Assembly: GCA_025677825.1 (NCBI GenBank)
Contig: JAIXMO010000016.1
Location: 124,001 to 188,000 of the forward strand
DNA length: 64,000 nt
Source of the DNA: Helicostylum pulchrum
Taxonomy: Eukaryota > Mucoromycota > Mucoromycetes > Mucorales > Mucoraceae
Reading direction: 5' to 3'
Both the position numbers and the translations under genes were made by a program. Positions 41,748-54,481 of this stretch are shown here, piece after piece; position 1 is the stretch's first letter; the number at the start of each line of letters is the position of its first letter. The notes under the pieces were generated by a model that saw only the letters and a program-made list of their open reading frames with translations, made no database searches and was not told the DNA's origin.

Positions 41748-42685
41748 CTATTTGTTGTTGACACCAAGTTCAGGAAGTCTTTCAATAGTGTATTTACGGT
41801 TGGCAATGTACATGATAGGAATACCGGGAATTTTACGGATACGACGCTTCAAATCACGATCACAAGTAGCAACGATATAACACTTGTGTTGCATAACTCG
41901 GTTAACTAAACAATCATCTGCATATGTACCTTTATGAGAACAAGGAAGACGTTCAAAACGAGGATCACGTGCAATCCTGTAAAAAACAATATAACCTTTT
42001 AGTTTCTAAAACATCAAACAAATATCTCTCTCTCTTTGTTTTCCCCATTTACCTACTTTAATGCAATACGATATTTAGGGCCCAACTTTTCCAATTCTGC
42101 TAATACACAATCAGTAATACAAGGAACAGCTATACATATTAAAATGAATGTTAGTATATCTTTCCTTCTCTTTCTCTTTAAAATAAATGCAACTAGAACG
42201 TATACTTTACATTTTGCATAAAGACAATCCATCATAGACTTTACAAGTTCAAGCTTATTTTGAATCGAGAAATTGATGAAATTAGTATCTACTAAAATAT
42301 GATATGGTGGTCCAAGAGCTGCATTATATTGGAAAAACATGGAAGAAGCGACTTGAGGACTATGTTACTGTTAGTTTTTAAACAATCACTATTTTCTTTC
42401 TTTGCTGTCGTTACTTACACATGACGAACTGCCTTCTCTTCCTTCTTTTCTTCCTTCTTCTTCATCTTTTCCTTATTCTCCTTTCTATATATAAAATAGT
42501 TAGTATTGGATCGTCTTTTCTGTAAATATTTGACATAATCTACTTTACAATCTAGTATCATTGGTACTGATCATACGTTTGACTTGAGCAAACTTTCTTG
42601 TTGTCTTTGCTTTACCCTATCATAACATGTGTTAATATACTTTTCTCGACAAATAGGTCGATCTGCTCGAATAACTGCTTACCAT
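41748..42685 (-). CDS. fcf1: Fcf1/Utp24, PIN-domain endonuclease of 18S rRNA processing
   Basis: Small-subunit processome nuclease that cleaves pre-rRNA at sites A1 and A2. Six exons (42685-42683, 42616-42549, 42484-42419, 42359-42211, 42129-42057, 41976-41748) give 195 aa. After the basic N-terminus [15 protein letters not shown] and a Lys/Glu stretch, the PIN domain begins at SSMFFQYN. Acidic catalytic residues are in [23 protein letters not shown] and TCDRDLKRR. The end matches eukaryotic Fcf1: [20 protein letters not shown]. The first coding exon consists of the ATG alone, followed by GTAAGC. The human motif AKCIPCITD reads AKSVPCITD here, so one cysteine is replaced. Confidence 0.95.
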
Positions 42686-43179
42686 TGTTATTTATTTTAA
42701 AGAATAAGGTGTCGAAAAAGAAATGCCAATTATTTTTTTTGAGTTTCCAGAAAAAAAAGTTACCGAGTGACTGCTAATTAGTGACTGCTAAAGTAAGCAT
42801 ATTCAAGCGAACAAACAAAAAAATGCATCAAAAGATATTTGTTTAGCTTGCAAGAGGACTATTGTTCCATATTTTTTCTTTATATCTTTTCAAATAAATT
42901 AACTATTTCAAATACAGACCTAATATAATTGCAATATAGAAACTCTAATTTAACCCTCGAAAAAATAGCTTTTTTTCTGGACGGAAAAATTTACACTTTC
43001 ACCTCCCTCATTCGATTGTACGACTCCTTTATACTTTAATAAACGAAAATTTGAATATTTTCCAAAAAATACAGCCAATCATATTTCTCAAAAGTATGAA
43101 AATCACGCGAAAATCACGTGATTTACGTAATTTTAGCAGATATTTGTACTTTTTTTTGGTCCCAAATATCGTAGAAATA
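42686..43179. other. Intergenic region between fcf1 and tRNA-Lys
   Basis: 494 bp of AT-rich DNA with no ORF. It holds the fcf1 promoter. A near-palindromic AATCACGCGAAAATCACGTGATTTACGT at about 43091-43118 contains an E-box-like CACGTG just upstream of the tRNA gene. Confidence 0.4.
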
Positions 43180-43252
43180 GCCTAGCTAGCTCAATCGGTA
43201 GAGCGTGAGACTCTTAATCTCAAGGTTGGGGGTTCGACCCCCCCGTTGGGCT
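43180..43252 (+). tRNA. tRNA-Lys(CTT)
   Basis: A 73-nt class I cloverleaf. The acceptor stem GCCTAGC pairs with GTTGGGC (with G-U pairs), discriminator T. D arm AGCTCAATCGGTAGAGC fits, and the anticodon loop CTCTTAA gives anticodon CTT. The T arm is GGGGGTTCGACCCCC-like. There is no intron. The T discriminator matches yeast tRNA-Lys(CUU). An LTR-like repeat begins about 77 bp downstream. Confidence 0.93.
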
Positions 43253-43329
43253 TTATTTTTTGCCATTTTTTGTACCACGTAGTGTATGTAGCGAAGAGGT
43301 GGTCTTTCTTTACGTAAGTTTACATGTTG

Positions 43330-43742
43330 TTTATCTCTTAAGTCGTTCTACTTATAAAACAGGGACTGGTGCTTACTTTTCTTACTATTACCTTATAGTC
43401 CTTTTATTATCCTTTACCACACTATCTATTGATTAAGTAAAATAAAAAATAAAGGTAAAAAGTACAATGGAAAGTAGGATTCAAGGGAATTCAGGAACAA
43501 AATAAAATAAAAGAGCTTGATTCAAAGGTCTTTGTAAGTTAGGAGAAGTATAAAATTAAACTGTTTACAAAAAGTGAATTACCTTTTTATTATCAAAAAG
43601 AAGGTAGTATTTATATGTTTTTATGTTTTTAGTTTTGGTTATTATTTTGATAAGAGCTCCAGGCTTGATGATTCTATATTTTTTAGATCAAGTCTTCGAC
43701 TTGATCCACAATTATTTTTCAAATTTGGTTCTTCGTGTAACA
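43330..43742 (-). repeat. LTR-like repeat, copy B, with an inverted terminal block
   Basis: Positions 43436-43742 match copy A (23318-23623) in direct orientation with few differences, both ending in TTCGTGTAACA. The adjoining 43330-43435 matches copy A 23210-23314 only as its reverse complement. The remaining about 105 bp of copy A (23106-23209) have no counterpart here, so copy B is truncated. It ends about 150 bp from the stop codon of the RGS gene. Confidence 0.65.
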
Positions 43743-43890
43743 ACAGTTTAACATGAAAAAGTACTCGAATACCTATTTTATTATGAAGAAAAAAAAACTT
43801 TTTATAGTATTAAAAAAATTATCGTATAGGTTTACATATTGCATAAGAAAGAAAAAAATGTATTGATGGCATATACGAGATATGTGCTAA

Positions 43891-46159
43891 TTATTCATCG
43901 TCTTCTTCTGAATCCGACACTGGGTGTTGTTGAAGATAATAACTACGCATAAGATCGCGATATTTTTCAGTTCTAATAAACCTCGGCACAGAATCTTGTG
44001 CCATCGTTTTACAAACATGACTGTTTGCCAAGTCATATAAGTGAATAATTTTACAGAGACATGTGGAAGGACTATCTTTTATTCCTTCTTTTAGTACAGA
44101 TTTTGTACCTAAAGGAACACCGCCATTTCTAGCAACTGAAGAAGTCAGTATACCATGTGAAGAGACCGAGATAGACCCAAACGGGGCGTCTATACCAGCG
44201 GAAGAGCCTTCGACCACTTCCTTTTTTTTAGGCAACGAAGCAAATGTTGCTTGCATATATTGAATGATATCATACCGAAGTCCATGATCGATATTCAATT
44301 CACTTGGTGCATTTTCTGGACAAAAATAAGTATTATAAATAACATGACAATGATTTAAAAGTGAATGAGATTGTGTTTTAGAAAGTTGTTCGATTCTCTT
44401 CTTGTTCTTCACTTCGTTTTCTTCTTCTACTTCATCGTCTGGGTTGATTTTTTTAATCAAAGCGGAATAATCTACCCAGAAATTAATGTTTTCTTCACAA
44501 AAGCTAGATTTTAAAAATTGACGAAAGTACATTCGAATTAAGGGGTCTTTTAGTATACTTTGTAAACGTGAGTGTTGTGATCCTGATTGTTCTATAGTTA
44601 AAGGAGTAGGATCAACTGCAATTCGCAATCGTTCCAGTTGTTCGTGAATGATCGAATCTGCGCTACTGATCATAACTGGTCTCGTCTGGAATCCCTTGGA
44701 AATCGGTGTTGAGGATTGATAGCTTGGAGTCAAAGTAGACGATGTAGTAGATGAAGCAGAAGAAAACCCGAAATCACACGAACTATTATCGATTTGAAGC
44801 ATAGAGTCTTTAGAGATAATGTCATCTTCTTCTGCTGTGACTACAGGCTCATCTGGACCCGAAATAGTTTTTCGCTTTGTGATAATAGCCTTTGGAATAA
44901 TGGTAGCACCACCAGACTCATTATCAGCTGATGCCGACGAAGATGACTCTGCAGTGGTAGGTAACAAACGACTTATATGCTCTTCTTTTTTTAAACTAGA
45001 ATTTGCAATAGCGGCTGATCGAAGTTTATTGTTACTGTTGTTTGTTGTTATGCTACTATTACTGCTGCTTGTGGAACTATGAGTTCTTGATCTTGCTGCT
45101 GTTAACGTTCCGGGAACCGAGGCTTGTTGTGGAGGAAGGTTTGTAATAATATCGACTTCCAATGTATGGCGGCCTTTATCTGTTAGGTAGTACTGTGTTT
45201 TTCTTCCGGTTTTAAAGATAGCTGTCTTATCTTTTTTACATTGGTCTTTATCTGATTTATCTAATACTTGTTGTATCCAACCGTACAGTACAAATTCAGC
45301 TGCAATCGATTCAGCTTCTTCGGTAGATACGACACTTGTGTATTCCATAATCCATTCAAAGCATTGGTACCCAAAAAAGGTGTCTCTATAAGATTCAATT
45401 ATACACTGATTATCAACACCTAAGTATTAAGATCAATATATAAAAAAAAATATGCTTGAAAAGAATAAATATTCTTACCACCAATTTCATCAATCATTAA
45501 ATTATCAGTTGGTAACCATTCCATCATGACTTTAAAAGCTTGAGTCATATTTGGTCTTGAAAAAGATATTTGATCATCATCTAATAATCTTTCAAACAAG
45601 ACGATTTGAAAATTGTGTATTTTACTTAGTGTTGCATGCATGTGTTGAATGGGAACACGAGCGCGTTGACTAAAATTGTGAATCATAAATTTTCCTTTTG
45701 GCGTAGGAGCCCAAATTCCACGATCCTTCATGGTTCTGTTTTGTGGATCTGTTGCGTTTTCTGATAAGCGGGCATTAAGAAAATGCTGACCTAAAATCTT
45801 TGCCATATCTCTAGACATACTAAACGTAGTTGTGGTACGTGTCAATAAAGGTTGACTGGAGTCTAAAGGGTTAGGCGTAGACACAAGATGAGTAAACTGT
45901 AAACGACCTAAACTTTCAACTGCTTCGTCAGTCGTAAATGTTGAATGGTAATTTCGAAATAAGGAACGATGATCTGAAAGTGGTTGTTGTATAAGAAGTG
46001 CTGAATATATGTCATAAAGGTCCTGGAAGACATTATTTATTTGAAAGCGTATTAAATTAAAGTTTTTTTTTTTTTTTTTACCTTGGCGTATGGTCGACCT
46101 TTAGAGTTAACACGCATCATGGTAGTATATGTGGACAGGGAAGGCGCACTTTTAGGCAT
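43891..46159 (-). CDS. DEP-RGS regulator of G-protein signalling (Sst2/FlbA type)
   Basis: GTPase-activating protein for heterotrimeric G alpha subunits. Three exons (46159-46082, 46022-45479, 45419-43891) give 716 aa, close to yeast Sst2 (698). Two DEP-type regions come first: about 25-135 (DLYDIYSALL) and about 208-300 (ESYRDTFFGYQCFEWI...AESIAAEFVLYGWIQQV). DEP domains hold Sst2 to the pheromone receptor. A long Ser-rich linker with SSSSNSS runs follows, then the RGS domain (about 490-690). It has ILKDPLIRMYFRQFLKSSF and CEENINFWVDYSAL, the standard RGS start, but two inserts (EVEEENEVKNKKR and a Gly/Ser stretch) lengthen it. The end is FIRTEKYRDLMRSYY plus an acidic tail. The partner G alpha is not in this window. 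Confidence 0.92.
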
Positions 46160-49100
46160 ATTATAGAGTACCTTTTTTTTAAATGTGAAAGAAAGGAAAA
46201 GGAAAAGGAAAAGGGAAGGGAAGAAAGAAAATAATAACTTTAATAATAATAACAACAACAACGTTCAATGTCGTTTGTGTACCTACTTCTCCTTCTTAAA
46301 CGGCGCATTTTTTTTTTCTCAAACTTTATATAAAGTTTTTTGTTCTAATTGACTAAAACTTGGCTATTTTATTGAAAATACGTGGATCCATTTCAGAAAC
46401 GAGGGAGCTTTTTTTTTTCTTACGTCGAAAGGTTCCTTAAACGAATTCTACAATAAAAAGTATCCTTTACAGTCTCTTTGCTGTAAGAGCAATTACTAAA
46501 TACGGTTAAAAATAACTTTATTCTCGTGTCTACTATGATGTCTTATCAGACTTTTGTTTTTAAGGATATCAAAAAGGGTCTCTAAATTATCATTATACCG
46601 AGTTATTGTGGTATCGTGGAATCCAATTCTATATTAAATAAGTGGAATAAGTATTTAATATCGGTATTTTTTTTTAGGCCCGGGGCTCTGAAAGAAAATA
46701 TGTCTCAGAAAATATGTCTCAGAAAATATGTCAGGCGAACCTTATGCATACAGCACATACAGTATAGTTTAGAAAACAACAAATAAGCGGCCTACGTTTA
46801 GTAATAGTAATAGATATATTTATCAAGATATCGTTAATTAGCTAATTATTACTCGCGCGCGCTTATTTATACTAGTTGAACGAAAATGTTGTAACGAGCT
46901 CTAGTAGATGTAAAAAAAAAATGTGTTGTTGATATAATTTAAAAGTTTGTTAATGACACTCTTGACATACCAATTTCTCTGTTGATGTTTCTATTTTCAG
47001 GGTCTGACCAATATCCGTTATACAAGGTTTTGTCACGAGTACCAACCGTCATAAAATATCATGGATTCCCTGGTATGTAACCATCTTCATAGTGGTACAT
47101 ACAACTGTTTTATGAACGCGATATACTTAAGCGTAACTGCTTGAGCAATCCATGGCTTGGTTTTCACCTGTTAGTTTACGTTTCTTTTACACGCGGATTA
47201 AATAAAAATATTCTCAAGTGAAAAAGGGAGAATATATATGTATAAAATCAGAAATAGAGATACATAAAATATTTAACACGCGTATCTCTTAGCGGGGTAA
47301 AACTCCCTTTTCTACTAAACTTATCACCCTATAGCTCTACTTTTCGAAGCATTGGTCATAACGTTTGATTTTGCCTGCTTACGCATTAAATCACATAGTA
47401 TGTAATACTGTTAAACTGATATTGTTTCTCTCCACCCCCCCTAAAAACTCTGCCCAAAACGTTTATCCTGTAACAAATCATTGGAACCTTTTGATCTTAT
47501 TCGGACACGAGTTACAATAAAATGCAGTAAAAAAAAAAGAAGACAGTTTAAGATCAAAGGTCTGGATCAAATTGAGACCAACGTATTTATAAATCCCCTG
47601 AAAGCTTACACCACGCAGTTGTTACAATCAGAATCCTACTGGTACGAAACATGGCAAACTGCAACCCTCTCGATAGTTTTTACTGTTATATTTATTGTGG
47701 TACGATTTTTGAAGGAAAAAAAGGGCCGTACTCGCTTTAATGTTTATTTATCGTTCACATATTCTTTCAAAATATTTATTTTTTGTATTTCCCCTTTAAT
47801 GTTTAGTTTTGTTTTTCTCTGCCATTGACCGAACGATAAATTCGTTTTATACTTGTTTCGTATCTATATAGACAGGGGAGTAACTATATTTGGTTCCCAT
47901 TGGCGCAGGTTATCATGGGACCTGAAAAAAAAATTGTTTTCACGGTGATACGGGTGTCATAAACATGAGCGAGAAATACCTCCTAAATCATGTCGTACAT
48001 TGTACATAATTTCCTTCTATATTGGGGAGAGGGTGAATATAAGTAATATGTACGTCTATTATGTTTAACGTCCTTTTTTTTTCTTGCCACATTTTACTCT
48101 AATTATGATCTAGATTACAACTCTTGTAACTAGTAGATATTTATTAGCGCGAACAGATAATTTAATCCGAAAGTTTTTCTCTTTAGTTTTTGATGTTTCT
48201 TTTTTGAGTAAAAGATAAAATTAAAAAAGTACTAGCTCGTGGCACTACCGCACAATTTTTTTTAGCATTGATACATTGAAAAAGTAATATATTGGTTCTT
48301 TTCTTCAGCAACTTAAGCTTGCGCTGATACTTTTTTTTCTTCAAGTATTTTATTCAAAATGTACTGCTGGTGTCTATAAAGGTATAAAATCAACATTTTT
48401 TATGTAAAGAAAAAATAACGGGATACTATGAGGGTGACGAATTGTGGCAAAGGCTTTTGTCTAATTCCCAGTCAAATTTACTGCGGATGCCCTTAGTTAC
48501 AAGGGGCGGCGGACCAATGTTCTTTTTGCTGTTTATGACTAATTGAGTAAAGAAAAAAAGTATCATATTTTAGAGATTGAAAAAAATATATATACAACCG
48601 GCGTCAATACCGAAACGTTTAATTTTGATTTAGAAGTTATTAGAATAATGTTTTGGATGACATACACTGATGCAAAAAAAAAAAAGGAGAATGGTATAGA
48701 ACAGTTATTGACTATAGAGACATTGTTTATCAAGTGAGAGATCAACGAAAAAAAAAAGAAGATATAGTTTCCCTTTTTTTATACATCAAAAAAATAAAGT
48801 AAACAAAAAACTAAAAAAAGCGTTCATAGTCGGTTCATTTTCTAGACCAATTATTTAGTGGCCTATTTTTAGTTTTTACTTTGAACGATTAAAAAAGGGA
48901 TTCTTAAGTAAAAGAATTGTGGCATCTTTGAAAAGAAGATATATTAATTTAGAGTTTTGGGCTGCGTAAAATAGCGCAGCCTCAATATTTGTTTTACCAC
49001 TTTAGGAGAGATGTTAGGTCCCATAGGCTTATCGAATTAAACTCGACAGGTTATTTTTGCTTTTTAAATAATTGACAATAAAGTGTTGGGGGAACGAAAT

Positions 49101-49430
49101 GTGTAAAAGATGCAAGCTGTTTATATCGTGTTACCCAACGCCTAACCTTAAATTTATCATCGTATTCCAAACAGCTTTTTTTTTCTCTAAAAAAACGTAG
49201 ATTATTAATGCGACAATTCTTTTAAAAAAACGTAGGCAATACTCGGTACAACTAAATTACCCATAAAACTTACGTATCAAAAGTTCCATATTTGGTGGAT
49301 TTAATTTCAAATAGCCGGGGAAATTATGAATCCGATTCGATAAATTCCATTGTTAAAAAACGCAAATCCCGACATCCTTTTTTTTTTCTCTCTCTCTTTT
49401 TTCAAACTATCTTTTATTTATTTTGTAACC
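46160..49430. other. Long gene-poor region
   Basis: About 3.3 kb between the divergent RGS and Iml2 genes. It includes a 14-bp tandem repeat (46693-46732), a GC alternation (CGCGCGCG, 46853-46860) and many T runs. The ORF at 47481-47828 starts with TTG rather than ATG and has no recognisable motif. The ORFs at 48543-48745 are low complexity. I recognised no RNA gene or transposon protein. The last 80 bp (T runs, CTCTCTCT) are the Iml2 leader. Confidence 0.4.
46693..46732. repeat. 14-bp tandem repeat, 2.9 copies
   Basis: AGAAAATATGTCTC is repeated twice exactly, followed by a third copy of 12 bases. It is noncoding, in the gene-poor region. Confidence 0.9.
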
Positions 49431-51534
49431 ATGGAATCTAAACTAGTAAAATCATTTTCATTCTCTTCAAAAAAGAGCAGCAATAGTCTGTCTATCAAAA
49501 CACCTACAACACCTACAGGAGGTATCTTATCTAAATTAAGCGGTCCTTTCGGCACTACGAAATCAACACCTGTTACACCTGCCTCTTCTCCACCACTAGA
49601 AAGCACGCAGCAACAGTTTATGGATGATATAGCACAAGTCAGAGCCGCTCTCGATCTTTTTCTTAATTCAAAAATCAACGAAGCGGAGGAGATTTTAAAA
49701 CCACATTATAAGGACTCGTTGTACTATTCATTAGGATATTCGTTTATTCTGTATCTAAAGTGTGTCATGACTTTTCAGCACGATGATATCAACATGACTC
49801 TAGATGTACTGAAGCACACCATAGGATTAGCGGGTAGACAACGTAGAAGAGACAGTGGATGGTTTGATAGTATTACAAGTTGGGTAAAAGGTACAACTTT
49901 AGAAGATGTTAAGCAAATGACAGTAGTAGAAAGACATGCAGTAAGTAAAAAAAAAAGAAAGAAAAAAAACCCCTCCCTTAAAAATCAAATTTTAGGAACT
50001 AGTTTACGCTGAAGCCTACTTATTAAAAGCATTACTGAGTATCCTTTATGATGAAAGTGTTATGTCATTTCTTCGAGAGAGTTTAAACATTCGTAGCAGT
50101 TACAACACATACTTGGTCCTAGAAAAATATTTAGAATTTGCAACGACACAAGATAAACTAGTAGATGAACTGGATGATCATTTTACGTCTGGTGTAGCGT
50201 TAGGTGTCGGTTGCTTTAACTTGATACTTTCCATGTTACCAGCCTCCGTAATTAAAGTAGCGGAGTTTATCGGATTTTCTTCTGACCGAGCACATGGACT
50301 CCATGTGTTGGAAGTAGTAGGGGGTTGGGATAAATGTCATTCAACCACTGATAAAAGATCAACCGTGATAGCAGCAAAGACAGGTCTAAGAAGAGAGCTA
50401 TGTGATATGGTACTTATTATGTACCATATCGTATTATCTAAAATAGTGCCACTTTCCAATGTCGATATTCCTTTCGCCGAAAACATATTAAACGACTGTT
50501 TAGATCGCTATCCACATGGTGTCTTCTTTTTATACTTTAATAGTCGATTGATGGTAAACAAAAGGTTATTGGATAAAGCAGAAGAACAGTATAAGGAAGC
50601 AATCGAAACGCAAAAGGAGTGGAAACAGTTACAACACATGTGCTTTTGGGAATTGGGAATTATCTATATTATGCAGCAGGAATGGCAAAAGGCCTATGAT
50701 GTTTACAGCGATCTTAGTAAAGAGAGTAATTGGTCAAAGGCAGTCTATACCTATCTTAAAGCCATCTCACTCTATATGTTGGCTGAAGAAACAACAGATG
50801 AAACAGTGAAAGCCACTCACATGAAAAAGGTTATTTCGTACATGGAAAAAGTCAATGGAGAAAAACAAAAGATTGCCGGAAAATCTATCCCGATGGAGGT
50901 ACATAAATTACCTAAAATTCGTAAAAAAGTTTATCCATACTAACCTATTTTTTTCTGTAAAATACAGAAATATGTATCACGAAAAGCCAGAAAGTTTAAA
51001 AGTCAAAATAATTACCTTTTATTACCAGACTTGGAGATTTTGAATGCATTTACAGCACTTGATTTTATTCCAGTTGATATTTTAAATAATAATATGAAGC
51101 GAATCGATACAGCACTAGATCAATTGTCGAAAAAGAACAAAAACTATGAAGACGATCTTTGCTTAGCCGAGTTCTTGCGTGCTATTACATCTAGAATGTT
51201 GTATGAACAAGGATACAATACAAGCCAGATGCATACAATTCATGAAAAATCATTACAAGTTGTGTTTGATAATGCAGATAAAATATTGCTCGATCATTAT
51301 ATTTATTACTTTAGTCATTATGAAAAGGCACTCATGTTAGTTTTAGATAAGGATTATACTCAAGCAGAAACAGATGTTCAAGTCGTTTTGAAAGCCAATG
51401 ATAAAGGGCACTATGGTAAAGGGTCTGGACCTCATTCTAAAAACAAGTATAGTCTTGCTAGTGCGCTTGTATTTAAATGTCATAATCTTATGACTCAAAT
51501 TAAATTAGCTAAAGAACAAAGAAATGTAGAATAG
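49431..51534 (+). CDS. IML2: Iml2/TTC39 family TPR-like protein
   Basis: Helical-repeat protein of the Iml2/TTC39 family. Yeast Iml2 is needed for clearing cytosolic inclusion bodies through lipid droplets. Three exons (49431-49940, 49996-50898, 50968-51534) give 659 aa. The N-terminal 70 residues are a disordered Ser/Thr/Pro tail. QVRAALDLFLNSKINEAEEIL then starts the domain, and LVYAEAYLLKALLSIL continues it. GVALGVGCFNLILSMLP followed by KVAEFIGFSSDRAHGL is the hallmark of the family. TPR-like helices follow (AEEQYKEAIETQKEWKQLQH). Exon 2 was ended at GAG|GTACAT because this yields KSIPMEKYVSRKARKF, matching the family; a later donor would add about 12 residues. It converges with the mannosyltransferase, with 54 bp between stop codons. 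Confidence 0.92.
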
Positions 51535-51588
51535 AATAAAACAGTGTTTTTATATACAAAACAGAAATAAAAAAAGTTTCGTTTACAT

Positions 51589-52832
51589 TTAATTACGTAT
51601 GTCTGCCCATCTACGCATACAAGAATTAGGAGTAAGATCTACATAAAACAAGTTATGGGTTAAACATAAAATATATTCATATATTTGTATTTATTTACCA
51701 AAATTATCTTCAGCATTACAGTGGCATTTTTTCTGTAATTCACGAGCAACAGGACAATGCATAAATGGATCATGTCTGTAACCAACATCATTAAAGAAGT
51801 GAACTTCAGACTTGTTTAAGAAGAGACCAACAGCAATAGAATGAACAGGAGCATCACCCCATCTAATATACAAAGTTAGTGATTCAGAATAAAGCATAAA
51901 TAAATAAGGTATTACCTTTCGTAAAAGAAGCCACCAGATTTATCTAAATAGTCAAAAAAGGCAGTATATTCAGGGCTTCTAAGGAACTTTAAATCAGCAA
52001 TTTCGAAATTACTCCAAAAATGACATAAATTATAGTTTCTACCGCCATCATTAGAAATAAAGTCAATCAAGTTGTTTTTTGGTATTAAGTGAGGATGTTC
52101 CTTGATAAATGCTTTCACAGTGTTCCACAATGTCGGTATAGTTGATTCAAATTCAATTAAGGAAATTGTCCAACCATACTTTTTGTTATTTTCCTTCATG
52201 TATAAAAAGGGATCATAATCTAAATCACAAGAGAATTCAACACTAGGCTCTACTCTCCAGTAATATTCATAATCTGCCATTAAAGGATGCTTGTAAAAGA
52301 ATCCACTTTCAAATCTACACATGTGTCTGTAAGATAGATTGTCTCCATAAATAACTCCATCCTTTCCCATCTTTTCTCTTAATCGATCTGCTTTTTCTAC
52401 ATCAATCCAGTCGGGATAGCTCCAATGTTCTTTAGGTATAATTCCATAGTGTGTTTCTGCATTGGTTAAACCAGAGGTCAAGTCCTTAAACTCGGGCGAG
52501 AAATCAACATCGTTTAAGAATACATATGGATAATTAAATTTGTGGTTAAACCTTGCTTCCAACTGTTGAATGGTCTTTCGAAGTGCATCGAGTTCACTAT
52601 TTCTAGTCAAGATGACAAACGCTGCTTTTACTCGTTTTGTATCTTGCCAAGCAGGTGGTTTTGCTGGATCAGGAAGATTAGGATGGTTTAGTAAAGACTC
52701 ATGAGAAAGTGTTGTAATAGACGTTTGGTTATTAGGTGCTTTTAAAGGCCAAAAGAAGAAACAAATACAAAATAATAAGAAGACAGTTGATATCAATAAA
52801 GGTCTTCGTTGGTTTGAATTTATCACAATCAT
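51589..52832 (-). CDS. KTR/Mnt family alpha-1,2-mannosyltransferase
   Basis: Golgi type II membrane enzyme that adds alpha-1,2-mannose to N- or O-linked glycans using GDP-mannose. Three exons (52832-51916, 51862-51699, 51638-51589) encode 376 aa. A short cytosolic tail with RR precedes one membrane anchor (LLISTVFLLFCICFFFWPL, about 12-30). The catalytic domain starts at KAAFVILTRNSELDAL. Conserved family motifs are PYVFLNDVDFS, YRHMCRFESGFFY, YYWRVEPSVEF with the metal-site residues, and YNLCHFWSNFEI containing the proposed nucleophilic Glu. [20 protein letters not shown] and the cysteine-rich end CHCNAEDNFD then follow. The final exon adds 16 residues with a terminal Cys; without splicing the protein would end two residues after NFG. 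All key residues are intact. Confidence 0.95.
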
Positions 52833-52900
52833 CTTGCAAGATTAAAAAGAAAGAAAGAAAGAAAGAAAAGTAAAAAAAGGGGGTTTCGAAAATAAGTTTA

Positions 52901-54481
52901 TTATGTGGAACCTTGAGCACTAGGGTTTTGACTGGGATACTTTTCTTTACCAGAGATTGAAGGAGGAGCAGGAGGTTGAATCGTATTTAAATCTACTGTA
53001 GGTTCTAATGAAATTTTATTAGACTTCTTTCTCTCTTGTATTTATTACTACTCGTTACTTACTGGCTTCAGATTTGGCTTGTCCTTGAGGTTTAGGTCTA
53101 GCCCAGACTACCTTTAATGTTTGTCCTTTCAAGTTTAATCCAATTTCAGCTACTTTCTCTGCTGCTAATTCAGCTGAAGTTCTAGTTGTAAAATTAATGA
53201 AGGCACATTTGGTTTTATGTGCAACAATAATTGATTTGATGTCTCCAAATACGTAAAAGAAACCCCTATTAAAATAAAATAAAATACATGAGTAACTTTT
53301 TTTTCTTCTTCTTTCTTTCTTTTTTCTTAAAAAACTTACTTTAAATCTTCTTGTGTAATTTCTGGTACAACACCAGTAACAAACAATGTAGTCTAACAAA
53401 GAAATCAATATACACGCGTACTGAAATAAAAACTGAATGAAAAAACTATTTACCACTGATTTGTCTATAGGTGCCGTTAAACTTCCCCCTGTTCCTCCAC
53501 GTGCTCTATTCAACATCTTGATTGCAACTGGATCGTTGTTTCCGTTATAACGATCCTTAATGTTTTGTTTAATTGAATTGTCTCCTTCATTAGGAAGTGC
53601 ATGACGATAAGGACAACCATCACCACGCTTACATTCTCCCTTAAGAAAGAAAGAACATAAATGAGCTCTATTACGTTGATAATAAGGTTCTGTTCTAGCC
53701 AATTTACTCAACATATCACGACTTTCGGGTGTCAACTTTCCTGCATCGTATATGCCTGATCCTTCTTCCACCTTATTAGCAAGATTTTGTGCAAAATATT
53801 GTCGATTGATATCAGTAGAAGGTGCTTGCGACTTTAAATTTAATGCTTTATCTCTCACTTCAACAGGTAAACCTAAAATAAACGCCCTTTTTTTTTTAGT
53901 ATATGTACGCCTACTGCTCAAAAATTTACTCTTCTTTACCGTATTGTAAATCCAATACACAGGTTTGACAAACGTTCTTTACTTTGGCACAAGTTTGACA
54001 GATTTCAGTCTTTTTATATCTCATGTTTGTTCCAGGTAACCAGCGGAATACAGTGTAAGGTCTTTGACAGATCTATACAGTTATATATTTTTTTTAGATT
54101 GTTTGTTTTCACATCTTGAAATAAAAATATATACATACCTTGCATTCTTTTCCAAAAGGTTGTTTAGTCTATTATTGTTTTTAAAAAAAAGAAAATAAGT
54201 ATACCATCTTGAGGTTCATTTATATATAAATATAAATAATTACCATGCGAACATAAGGGTTTTCACCTAAACAAGTTTCACATACAATAGGAAATTCCTA
54301 CATAATAAAAAAAAAGTTAATCTTTTTTGTATACTTTTTTAAATATTTATATACATGTGTAGAGTTCATACCGAATCTTCCCATCCTTGCTTATTGGCAT
54401 CTGCCTTTGTTAAACTCATACTCTGTTTAAAAAAAAAAAGAAAAAAAGAAGAAGAAGAAAGTAAATTACTTGACCCGACAT
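52901..54481 (-). CDS. RBM22: RBM22/Slt11-like splicing factor
   Basis: Spliceosome component that contacts U6 snRNA and the intron near the catalytic centre; in yeast its role is split between Ecm2/Slt11 and Cwc2. Nine short exons give 352 aa: 54481-54470, 54422-54372, 54297-54244, 54168-54139, 54072-53940, 53872-53454, 53392-53340, 53265-53063, 53004-52901. The N-terminal zinc fingers hold [21 protein letters not shown] and CQTC pairs (about 26-90). A CCCH finger [19 protein letters not shown] comes at about 165-183. The RRM (about 230-310) starts at TTLFVTGV and includes CAFINFTTR. The C-terminus is Pro/Gln-rich. The 12-nt first exon (MSGQ) rests on the donor CAA|GTAATT; starting at the next ATG in exon 2 is a real alternative. 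It is divergent from MCM4. Confidence 0.92.

Noticed and set aside
47481..47828. 115-codon plus-strand ORF in the 46-49 kb gap with two hydrophobic stretches
   Set aside because: It begins at TTG, not ATG, has no motif, and the hydrophobic parts are what AT-rich sequence encodes by chance.
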